Shown: piece after piece, positions 1-5,059 of the stretch
Layout of the letters: the number at the start of each line of letters is the position of its first letter
Numbering within the stretch: position 1 is the first letter of the stretch
Assembly (NCBI GenBank): GCA_902772685.1
Contig: CACYBO010000277.1
Span: forward strand, 1 to 5,594
Direction: 5' to 3'
DNA length: 5,594 nucleotides
Origin: an uncultured Eubacteriales bacterium
GTDB taxonomy: Bacteria > Bacillota > Clostridia > Peptostreptococcales > Anaerovoracaceae
Notes under the pieces: model-generated
Seen by the model: the letters and a program-made list of their open reading frames with translations, nothing else
Databases searched by the model: none
What the model was told of the DNA's origin: nothing
Made by a program: the position numbers and the translations under genes

Positions 1-1
1 C

Positions 2-214
2 AGAACGGCCAATGAAAAGGCTGGTGGAACGGTTATAAGTATTCGAAACTACCAGAACTACCAGGCGTTGCAGAACGACGAACAAAACGGCAATCGAAAC
101 GAAAAGCGAGAACATAAGAACAAAGATATAGCCAGAGCGCCTGGAGGCGCTTCTGGGCAAGTAGAAGTTATCGAACCGAAACTTGGAGAACCGGTTATTA
201 CATGGGAGGATTGA
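2..214 (+). CDS. Partial replication initiator protein, C-terminal 70 residues
   Basis: An open frame runs from base 2 to a TGA at 212-214; the 5' part lies outside the window. The visible start of the fragment contains GTVISIRNYQNYQ, which resembles the end of the winged-helix domain of Firmicutes phage replication initiators and replisome organisers, where a hydrophobic strand is followed by an N-[WY]-x-x-YQ motif. After this comes a low-complexity polar linker rich in N, K, E and R (about residues 24-45), then a short tail ending ITWED. These initiators bind the element's origin and help load the replicative helicase; the helicase gene next door starts two bases after this stop, which fits that role. 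There is room for only a short C-terminal part, so a full DnaD-like C-terminal domain is not present in the visible portion. Family assignment rests on one short motif plus context. Confidence 0.6.
   Translation, partial: RTANEKAGGTVISIRNYQNYQALQNDEQNGNRNEKREHKNKDIARAPGGASGQVEVIEPKLGEPVITWED
204..209 (+). promoter_or_regulatory. Ribosome binding site that sets the helicase start
   Basis: GGGAGG lies seven bases before the ATG at 217. An in-frame ATG at 202 precedes this site and has no Shine-Dalgarno sequence of its own, so 217 is the better start. The site sits inside the last codons of the upstream initiator gene. Confidence 0.75.
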
Positions 215-216
215 TC

Positions 217-1446
217 ATGCGAACAGACACAGCAAGAATCATAGTCGGGATGTGGCTCTCAGGAAAACATCTCGAGGACATCAAGGAGATTCCGCCTACA
301 GAGTTCGGAGAGCTGGAACATGTGGTGGCAGCATTAAGAACAGGAGAGACTGATCTTTTAAAAATCGCCAGAATGGCAGGCGTGTCTCCGGGGGCAATCG
401 TAAGTATGACGCGTGACACGACAGACATTTTCTACGGGTTGGCGATGATGGACCTGCTGAAGACACGCCGCATCGAGAGACTGGCAGAACATCCAGATGC
501 AAGTCCGGATGAGATTGTGAGACTTCTTGAGCCGGAGCGCAGACTTGGCGTATATGGCTTGCCGAAATCTGACATGACAGAGACGGTGCGGAATTACTAT
601 GAAGCGTTGAGCAATCGTAAGAACGCTGCAAAGGTCTGTACAGGAATCAAACAACTAGATGATCTGACAGGTGGCATCATCCCGGGAACTCTGACCGCGA
701 TTGGAGGAAGACCGGGAACGGGAAAAAGTGCATTCTGCTTACAGACAGCTGTAAATGTTGCAAAGCATGGACACAGAGTTTTGTTCTTCTCACTGGAAAT
801 GAATGAGGAACAGAACATGGACAGGTTAATTATGATGTTCAGCAAAGGAATAGACAACAAGGATCTGAGGGACGGGAATCTGTCGGAAGAACAGATGAAA
901 GAGATCCATACAGTTGGCAATGCGATTTGCAAAAGGATTGCGCCAAACATCTCATTCTATCAGACGAACGATTTGAATACTATCGAGGCGATCATTGACA
1001 GAGATCGACCGACATTAGTGATAATAGATCAGCTCTCCCAGCTGTCGGACAAGACGGTTCGCTTTTCTGATATTCGCGGTCGTTTCGTTCACATGACACA
1101 GGCACTCAAGCGGATATCGCTGAACTACAATACAGCAATCTGGTTAGCCTGTCAGCTGAGCAGAGAGGCTCCGAAGGCATCAAAGCCAACGATGGATTAC
1201 TTTAAAGAATCCGGCAGCATTGAAGAGGACAGCGATGTAGCAGTTATTCTGTATCGCGATGACCGTACGGGACAATACAGTGGACTCAACGGAAACAGAA
1301 TAGTCAACGTTACAATGCCCAAACAGCGCCAGGGTAGTGAAGGAGACTTCAAGTTGCAGTTCATCGTCAAGCGGTTCTCGTTTGTTGAACTGAACGAAAT
1401 GTTGACAGAGGAAGCCATTGAAAAGCAGGAGAAGATTGACTTCTAA
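217..1446 (+). CDS. DnaB-type replicative DNA helicase
   Basis: This 409-residue protein carries the full motif set of the hexameric RecA-fold replicative helicase, which unwinds DNA ahead of the fork using ATP. Visible motifs are Walker A GGRPGTGKS (about 163-171), FFSLEM (190-195, motif H1a with the catalytic Glu), Walker B LVIIDQLSQL (267-276), motif H3 with QLSR (313-316) followed by ESGSIEEDSDVAVILYR, and the arginine-finger motif KQRQG (369-373). The N-terminal part is odd: Walker A comes roughly 40-50 residues earlier than in host DnaB, and the first 130 residues do not read as an obvious DnaB N-terminal domain. Residues 49-65 look like a helix-turn-helix. The ATG at 217 follows the initiator stop (212-214) by two bases, so the two are probably translated from one message. 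No DnaC/DnaI-type loader gene is visible; the upstream initiator or the host could supply that function. Confidence 0.93.
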   Translation: MRTDTARIIVGMWLSGKHLEDIKEIPPTEFGELEHVVAALRTGETDLLKIARMAGVSPGAIVSMTRDTTDIFYGLAMMDLLKTRRIERLAEHPDASPDEIVRLLEPERRLGVYGLPKSDMTETVRNYYEALSNRKNAAKVCTGIKQLDDLTGGIIPGTLTAIGGRPGTGKSAFCLQTAVNVAKHGHRVLFFSLEMNEEQNMDRLIMMFSKGIDNKDLRDGNLSEEQMKEIHTVGNAICKRIAPNISFYQTNDLNTIEAIIDRDRPTLVIIDQLSQLSDKTVRFSDIRGRFVHMTQALKRISLNYNTAIWLACQLSREAPKASKPTMDYFKESGSIEEDSDVAVILYRDDRTGQYSGLNGNRIVNVTMPKQRQGSEGDFKLQFIVKRFSFVELNEMLTEEAIEKQEKIDF

Positions 1447-1482
1447 ATTTGACGTAATCAAGGGGTAAGGTGATTATTCGAG

Positions 1483-1713
1483 ATGGACAGCATAACCAAC
1501 TATGAGGATCTGGCAAATGCTATCATTTTGGAGGCCGTAGATAATTACCGCATGGTCGTTAAATGTCTCCGCCTGAATCCCAGTAATAGAGAATTGATCG
1601 CGGAACGTGAAGAAATCGAGGATTTTTTCCGTAGCCCGTGGTTCAGTTCGTTGACAAATGTGAATGGAAAGAAACTGATCATAGTTCTTAATATGGAGGT
1701 GAAGTGCCGATGA
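1483..1713 (+). CDS. Small phage-type hypothetical protein (76 aa)
   Basis: This is a 76-residue acidic protein of unknown function. The pattern NYEDLANAIILEAVDNYR, then a spacer with NPSN, then EIEDFFRSPWFSSLTNVNGKKLI is one I recognise as a recurring small protein in replication/regulation regions of Firmicutes prophages and integrative elements, but I know of no demonstrated activity. It looks like two helices followed by a compact aromatic-rich C-terminal part. The ATG follows AAGGTGA (1467-1473) at nine bases. Its last codons contain the ribosome binding site of the next gene, and its TGA overlaps that gene's ATG, so the two are translationally coupled. A role linked to the downstream regulator is possible but is only inferred from position. 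Confidence 0.8.
   Translation: MDSITNYEDLANAIILEAVDNYRMVVKCLRLNPSNRELIAEREEIEDFFRSPWFSSLTNVNGKKLIIVLNMEVKCR
1695..1702 (+). promoter_or_regulatory. Ribosome binding site that sets the regulator start
   Basis: GGAGGTGA is seven bases before the ATG at 1710. A GTG at 1704 is in the same frame but lies one base from this site, too close to be used. The ATG at 1710 overlaps the upstream TGA as ATGA. Confidence 0.8.
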
Positions 1714-2123
1714 CAGCGAAAGAATACTTAAGTCAGGCTAAATTCCTGGATACTGTTATCAATAGCCATATGCGGGAAGTAGAATATTGGAGAGAACTCT
1801 CCATGAAATTATCGGGGTGCACCTTTGAAGAACGAATCAGCGTATCGACCCCTCCGACGGACGCATCCTTTGTAGATTGTATCGCGAAGATGAGTGAAGC
1901 TATGGAGTTGGTTAATGAAGAGATTTCCCATCTGGTGTCGCTTCGCAAGGAGATCAACTCCAGAATCGATATGCTCGATGATCATGGGGAGCAGCTTGTT
2001 CTTCGGTACCACTATTTGAGCGGATGCACTTTGGCGGAGGTCTCGAGAATAATGAGTGTTTCCGAGAGCACAGCGAAACGTATCCACAGAAAGGCTTTAG
2101 AACACTTTCCTGTCCCGGAATAA
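1710..2123 (+). CDS. Sigma-70 region 4-like HTH regulator (DUF1492/ArpU/RinA-like)
   Basis: This 137-residue protein has a mostly helical N-terminal half with coiled-coil character (about 10-33 and 53-90) and a C-terminal helix-turn-helix. The segment EQLVLRYHYLSGCTLAEVSR (94-113) followed by IMSVSESTAKRIHRKALEHF (114-133) matches the sigma region 4 pattern, in which the last helix reads the -35 element. Proteins of this architecture act as transcription activators in Firmicutes phages and integrative elements and usually sit just upstream of a gene block they are thought to control. Here the next 156 bases hold a weak terminator, three phased octamer repeats and a -10 box, which fits that role. 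Translation starts at ATG 1710, coupled to the preceding small gene. The regulator role is well supported by the fold; its exact target is inference. Confidence 0.85.
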   Translation: MTAKEYLSQAKFLDTVINSHMREVEYWRELSMKLSGCTFEERISVSTPPTDASFVDCIAKMSEAMELVNEEISHLVSLRKEINSRIDMLDDHGEQLVLRYHYLSGCTLAEVSRIMSVSESTAKRIHRKALEHFPVPE

Positions 2124-2124
2124 A

Positions 2125-2148
2125 GAGAACAGATTTTCTCACTTTTTT
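2125..2148 (+). terminator. Weak intrinsic terminator after the regulator gene
   Basis: GAGAA (2125-2129) can pair with TTCTC (2136-2140) across a six-base loop, followed two bases later by six T (2143-2148). The stem is only five A/T-rich pairs, so termination would be partial. It lies two bases after the regulator stop codon and just before the downstream promoter repeats. Confidence 0.4.
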
Positions 2149-2154
2149 GTATTA

Positions 2155-2182
2155 TTGACCCGATTTGAACCGCCATGACCCA
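2155..2182 (+). promoter_or_regulatory. Three phased octamer repeats, putative activator site
   Basis: TTGACCCG (2155-2162), TTGAACCG (2165-2172) and ATGACCCA (2175-2182) repeat with an exact 10-bp period, so all three face the same side of the DNA helix. The third copy covers the place where a -35 element for the TATAAT at 2201 would be, and no good sigma-A -35 is present. This suggests a factor-dependent promoter. The regulator encoded immediately upstream is the obvious candidate ligand; that link is inferred. Confidence 0.65.
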
Positions 2183-2200
2183 CATAATGGATGGTATCAT

Positions 2201-2206
2201 TATAAT
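2201..2206 (+). promoter_or_regulatory. -10 box of the recombination operon promoter
   Basis: A perfect TATAAT lies 74 bases before the ATG at 2280, with no recognisable -35 at 17 bp. An alternative extended -10, TGGTATCAT, lies at 2192-2200. ATAATG (2184-2189) and CATTAT (2198-2203) form an inverted repeat overlapping the -10 and might be an operator. Transcription would begin near 2212-2214, just before the leader hairpin. Confidence 0.6.
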
Positions 2207-2218
2207 AGATCAAAACAT

Positions 2219-2248
2219 AAGCCTCAGGACAGTTCACCTGGGGCTTTT
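2219..2248 (+). terminator. Leader hairpin, attenuator-like or mRNA-stabilising
   Basis: AAGCCTCAGG (2219-2228) pairs with CCTGGGGCTT (2237-2246) as a ten-pair stem with one G-U pair and an eight-base loop. The T run after it is short (the last two stem T plus two more). If transcription starts near 2213, the hairpin is at the very 5' end of the operon mRNA, which suits an attenuator or a 5' stabiliser better than an operon-end terminator. Confidence 0.6.
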
Positions 2249-2263
2249 GTGGTTCCTGTTGAA

Positions 2264-2271
2264 AAAGGAGG
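2264..2271 (+). promoter_or_regulatory. Ribosome binding site that sets the Gp157 gene start
   Basis: AAAGGAGG is eight bases before the ATG at 2280. An in-frame ATG at 2175 would add 35 residues, but they would be encoded by the promoter and hairpin and have no ribosome binding site, so 2280 is the start. Confidence 0.85.
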
Positions 2272-2279
2272 TTGAGAAA

Positions 2280-2759
2280 ATGACCCTTTACGAACTTACA
2301 TCAGCGATGCGGTCCTTTGACTTCATTATCGATGATGAAACAGGCGAAATAATCAACGCCGATGAGTTGGAGAAGCTTGAAATGGACAGAAATGAGAAGC
2401 TGAAGAACTGCGTGTTCTATTTCAAGAATATGATTGCTGAGGCAGAAGCTCTGAAAGCTGAGAAACTGAAGCTGGCCAGACGTCAGCAGATTGCAGAAAA
2501 AAAGGCAGAGCGCATGAAAAAGTACCTGGACTACTGCCTGAAGGGGGAGGAATTCAGACCGAGAGATGATGTCAGAGTGCAGATCACCTATCGTAAGTCC
2601 GAGGTCGTCGAGTGTGATGACTGGACAAAAATTAGCGGTGTGTACTTGCGTTATAAAGATCCGGAACCCGATCGTGCTGAGATCAAGAAGGCTATCAAGG
2701 CAGGCTTTAAGGTCGAAGGGTGCAGATTGGTGGAAAGAAACAACATTCAGATCAAGTAA
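2280..2759 (+). CDS. Siphovirus Gp157-family protein
   Basis: This 159-residue protein has the layout of the phage Gp157 family: MTLYELTSAM at the N terminus, an acidic stretch (DDETGEIINADELEKLE, about 18-34), a long charged coiled coil (about 34-90, with alternating K/E/L and RRQQIAEKKAERMKKYL), then a small C-terminal domain of strands with VQITYRKSE, a DPEPDRAEIKKAIKAG segment and the closing motif VEGCRLVERNNIQIK. The family occurs in phage replication/recombination clusters, usually next to an ATPase and a DUF669 protein as here. A Streptococcus thermophilus phage member has been linked to phage resistance, but its biochemical role is not established. This is the first gene of the four-gene operon behind the 2201 promoter. 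Length is normal for the family and I see no damage. Confidence 0.9.
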   Translation: MTLYELTSAMRSFDFIIDDETGEIINADELEKLEMDRNEKLKNCVFYFKNMIAEAEALKAEKLKLARRQQIAEKKAERMKKYLDYCLKGEEFRPRDDVRVQITYRKSEVVECDDWTKISGVYLRYKDPEPDRAEIKKAIKAGFKVEGCRLVERNNIQIK

Positions 2760-2774
2760 AGGAGGAAAAATACT

Positions 2775-3476
2775 ATGGCAAAAGTAATCGCAATCATGGG
2801 CGAATCAGGAAGTGGCAAAACAACGGCTCTTCGTACACTCCCGCCGAAAGATACTTTCTATATCGATGCCGACTCTAAGGGCTTGTCATGGAAAGGCTGG
2901 GCAAAAGACTACAGCGTCAAGGCTGGCAATTACGTCCGGACTGATGATCCGAATACGATTCTGCGGATGATGATGGCGGTTAACGGTGAAAACATCGTCG
3001 GAATGCTTGATCCCAGAACCGGGAAGACGCTCGAGATCGATAAGCCGCAGACGCAGTTTAAATTCCTGGTCGTTGATACCCTGAATTCCATTATGGTGGC
3101 AGAAGAGATGCGGAGATCGAAAGATAAGAATTTCGATAAGTGGATGGATCTCGCGGTTTCGGTTTACAACATCGTGAAATATGCTGGAAGATTCAGGGAC
3201 GATCTGACTGTCATCTTTCTGGCTCACTCCGAAACGGTGAACGAGGAGAACGGATACCGAATCACGCGGATTGCAACGTCCGGTCGCAAACTTCAGAAAA
3301 TTAAACTGGAGACCATGCTGAATACCGTCCTGTATGCCAGAGCTACAGAAACCGGCTATAAGCTGATCACGCACAGCGACGGCACAACGACAGCAAAGAC
3401 GCCGCTGGGAGCGTTTGAAGAGGACGAAATCGATAACGATATCCAGATCGTACTGGATGCACTGAAAGATTATTGA
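2775..3476 (+). CDS. Phage AAA/RecA-fold ATPase, Sak4-like recombinase candidate
   Basis: This 233-residue protein is a phage nucleotide-binding ATPase (AAA_24-type, the group that includes Sak4 single-strand annealing proteins). Walker A is GESGSGKTT (9-17), DADSKG (31-36) follows the second strand, Walker B is FLVVDTLN (97-104) with Asp101 as the metal ligand, and VIFLAHSE (146-153) matches the conserved strand that ends in a polar sensor residue. The size is that of a bare RecA core without extra domains. Sak4-type proteins promote annealing or strand exchange together with a cognate ssDNA-binding protein; the next gene encodes a good candidate for that partner. The start follows AAAGGAGG (2758-2765), which overlaps the upstream TAA, by nine bases. 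The ATPase fold is secure; recombinase activity is inferred from family and neighbours. Confidence 0.88.
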   Translation: MAKVIAIMGESGSGKTTALRTLPPKDTFYIDADSKGLSWKGWAKDYSVKAGNYVRTDDPNTILRMMMAVNGENIVGMLDPRTGKTLEIDKPQTQFKFLVVDTLNSIMVAEEMRRSKDKNFDKWMDLAVSVYNIVKYAGRFRDDLTVIFLAHSETVNEENGYRITRIATSGRKLQKIKLETMLNTVLYARATETGYKLITHSDGTTTAKTPLGAFEEDEIDNDIQIVLDALKDY

Positions 3477-3490
3477 GGGGGATAACAACA

Positions 3491-4033
3491 ATGAAAGCAA
3501 TCAATGAAAACACCTGGAATAACGCCGTCGAGTACGGCGATTTTGAAAAGCTGCCCGCAGGTGGGTATGTCTGCGTGATCAAGGCGGTGGAAGATGTCCC
3601 GGATAAGGAGTACCTGTATATCACATATGACATTGCAGAAGGCAGATATGCCTTTTTCTATGCGGATGACTGGGGTCGTGATAACGCGTGGGCACACCGG
3701 TTCATCCGTTCCTATAAGGAATCGGCAATTGGCATGTTCAAGGGATTCCTGAAAGCAGTGGACGAATCGAATAAGACAAATTTCTCCGAGCAGATCACTG
3801 CCGGATTCAATGAGCACCAGCTGGTCGGAAAACTGGTGGGGCTGATCCTTGCCGAAGAGGAGTATGAGAGTAATCGCGGAGATATCAGAAAAAGCCTCGT
3901 TGTCCATCGTATTGTTCCAATAGAAAAGATCCGCACCGGCGATTATAGAGTGCCGGGATTAAAGCGCCTGGAAGTGAAAAACACATCGCCGGCCGGGTTC
4001 GTTCCGGGAAGTGACAACGATTTGCCGTTCTAG
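3491..4033 (+). CDS. DUF669-like protein, putative phage ssDNA-binding protein
   Basis: This 180-residue protein resembles the DUF669 family found beside phage recombinases. The opening NTWNNAVEYGDFEKLPAGGYVCVI is the typical family start (a short lead, then FEKLPAGGY and a strand). A mixed beta region follows (YLYITYDIAEGRYAFF, 44-59), then a segment with RFIRSYKESAIGMFKGFLKAV (70-90) and a strand-rich part with QLVGKLVGLILAEEEYE. The C terminus ends SDNDLPF, close to the acidic tip (DDDIPF-like) by which bacterial SSB proteins recruit replication and repair partners. Together with the ATPase upstream this supports a ssDNA-binding role. ATG 3491 is preferred because GAGGGGG (3475-3481) lies nine bases upstream; an in-frame TTG at 3473 overlaps the previous stop and has no suitable site. 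The binding function is inferred. Confidence 0.82.
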   Translation: MKAINENTWNNAVEYGDFEKLPAGGYVCVIKAVEDVPDKEYLYITYDIAEGRYAFFYADDWGRDNAWAHRFIRSYKESAIGMFKGFLKAVDESNKTNFSEQITAGFNEHQLVGKLVGLILAEEEYESNRGDIRKSLVVHRIVPIEKIRTGDYRVPGLKRLEVKNTSPAGFVPGSDNDLPF

Positions 4034-4035
4034 CA

Positions 4036-4509
4036 ATGAAACTGATTGAAGACTCGAGGCAGAAGCCGGGCAAACACGTCCTGAAGAATCAGTGGTGGCG
4101 GGAGCACGGAGTCGATGTGCTCCGGTGTAAGATCCCATTTGGAGACTACTGCCTCCCGCCCAGAATCGCTGTTGATACGAAGGCTGACATGGAGGAAATC
4201 GCACGGAACATTGGTGGGAGCACAGAGGAGCATAGTCGTTTTCGTGAAGAGTGCAAACTGGCAAGGGAGTTTGGTTGTAGGCTGATTATTCTGGTCGAGA
4301 ATACGGAAGGGATATCCAGTATCGCTGATGTCGCGGCATGGAAGAATCCAAGGCGAGGGGTCTCGCCGAATACGATCGATGGACCGAATCTCTCAAGAGC
4401 TATGGCTACAATAGAGAAGAGATACGGATGTGAGTTTCAATTCTGCAACCCGGAGGAAACCGGGAAAATAATTCGGGAGATATTAGAGGGTCATGACGAT
4501 GAAGGATAA
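4036..4509 (+). CDS. ERCC4-domain nuclease, phage type
   Basis: This 157-residue protein reads as a stand-alone ERCC4 (XPF/Mus81-type) nuclease domain, which cuts branched or flapped DNA. LIEDSRQ (3-9) supplies the first acidic residue, FGDY (35-38) the GD of the motif, and VDTK (46-49) stands where the family has ERK, with DM following. EEHSRFREECKLA (64-76) and RLIILVEN (82-89) match the helix and buried strand after the active site. The ERK to DTK change keeps an acidic residue and the lysine, so activity is plausible. There is no helix-hairpin-helix partner domain. The ATG is two bases after the previous TAG and no proper Shine-Dalgarno is visible, so translation probably depends on ribosomes finishing the upstream gene. 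In this operon a structure-specific nuclease would process recombination or replication intermediates (inference). Confidence 0.83.
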   Translation: MKLIEDSRQKPGKHVLKNQWWREHGVDVLRCKIPFGDYCLPPRIAVDTKADMEEIARNIGGSTEEHSRFREECKLAREFGCRLIILVENTEGISSIADVAAWKNPRRGVSPNTIDGPNLSRAMATIEKRYGCEFQFCNPEETGKIIREILEGHDDEG

Positions 4510-4549
4510 AAGAGCAATAAGAAGAATCCAGAATAAGATGTCGTTTTAG
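4499..4549 (+). CDS. Possible 16-residue ORF or gene remnant
   Basis: ATG 4499 opens a 16-codon frame (MKDKRAIRRIQNKMSF) that overlaps the end of the nuclease gene in another frame; an ATG at 4493 would add two residues. AGAGGG (4485-4490) lies eight bases before 4499, an acceptable though weak ribosome binding site. It is basic and may be a tiny peptide, the leftover of a deleted gene, or chance. There is no family match, and confidence is low. Confidence 0.2.
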   Translation: MKDKRAIRRIQNKMSF

Positions 4550-4669
4550 AGATGAAGTTGACCGAGGAATAGAAGAAAGATTTCAGAAATAGAACTTCAA
4601 ATAAGCCAACCAAACAAATAGTGGGCTTTCTTATTATAGATACTCTTGCAAGAAAGGAGGACAGACAAA
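4550..4669 (+). other. Intergenic stretch between nuclease and 122-aa gene
   Basis: This A-rich 120-base stretch has no credible gene. It contains the hairpin at 4603-4628 and the AAAGGAGG ribosome binding site (4653-4660) of the next gene. TTGACC at 4558-4563 resembles a -35 box, but no -10 box lies at the right distance, so I do not call a promoter. Confidence 0.5.
4603..4635 (+). terminator. Terminator-like hairpin after the recombination operon
   Basis: AAGCCAAC (4603-4610) pairs with GTGGGCTT (4621-4628) with one A-G mismatch and a ten-base loop, followed by a T-rich run (TTCTTATT from 4628). It could end the operon that starts at 2201, or act as a leaky attenuator before the 4670 gene, since no clear promoter is seen between hairpin and gene. 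Confidence 0.45.
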
Positions 4670-5038
4670 ATGGAAAAGACAAAAAACGAAGCATGGTACA
4701 AAGTCTTTTCTTCGTGGAACCAGAAGCTGGAAATGACGGACTCGATTTTTTCAGGAATAGCCCATGTTATTCTGGAGGAAATCCACAGGGATCCTGACAT
4801 CCTTTTGGATTACACCGAAGATGAATTGGTCGTCAGTTGGAAGAGAGAAACTATGCGCCGTGAGAAAGATGCGTCACGCAAACGTGTAAAAAGACTGTGT
4901 GACAAAATCATGGCAGCATCTTCTCCGGAAGCAGTAGCGGCTCTTAAAGCTCAGTATTACCCAAAGCTGACGACAGAAGAAATAGCAAAAGTAGAGCTAA
5001 TCCTTCAGGAGAAAATCCAGGAGATGATAGCGTTTTAA
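4670..5038 (+). CDS. Hypothetical protein, helical, 122 aa
   Basis: I do not recognise this protein. It is 122 residues, soluble and largely helical: an N-terminal part with several aromatics (EAWYKVFSSWNQKLEMTDSI), an acidic loop (DPDILLDYTEDELVV, about 41-55), a strongly basic stretch (KRETMRREKDASRKRVKR, about 58-75) and a C-terminal helix (TTEEIAKVELILQEKIQEMI). No signal peptide or membrane segment is visible. The basic stretch could contact nucleic acid, but nothing specific supports that. ATG 4670 follows AAAGGAGG (4653-4660) by nine bases; an in-frame TTG at 4646 lies upstream of this site and is unlikely. The strong ribosome binding site and clean frame make it a real gene. Hairpin-containing gaps isolate it on both sides, between the recombination operon and xis. 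Confidence 0.75.
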   Translation: MEKTKNEAWYKVFSSWNQKLEMTDSIFSGIAHVILEEIHRDPDILLDYTEDELVVSWKRETMRREKDASRKRVKRLCDKIMAASSPEAVAALKAQYYPKLTTEEIAKVELILQEKIQEMIAF

Positions 5039-5059
5039 AAAAGCGTTGTCATAACGACA

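Noticed and set aside
202..216. Helicase start at ATG 202
   Set aside because: There is no ribosome binding site before it, and the site at 204-209 correctly serves ATG 217.
2175..2279. N-terminal extension of the Gp157 protein from ATG 2175
   Set aside because: The extra codons span the promoter repeats, -10 box and leader hairpin and have no ribosome binding site, while 2280 has an ideal one.
3473..3490. TTG start of the DUF669-like protein at 3473
   Set aside because: It overlaps the previous stop codon and covers the GAGGGGG site that serves ATG 3491.
2886..3500. A 204-codon open frame on the - strand
   Set aside because: It lies wholly antisense to the well-supported ATPase gene, has no ribosome binding site that I can support, and its translation shows no recognisable family.
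3470..3907. A 145-codon - strand frame opposite the DUF669-like gene
   Set aside because: It is a shadow of a conserved + strand gene, with no start signal or recognisable domain.
4558..4586. Promoter from TTGACC at 4558
   Set aside because: No acceptable -10 box is found 16-18 bp downstream.
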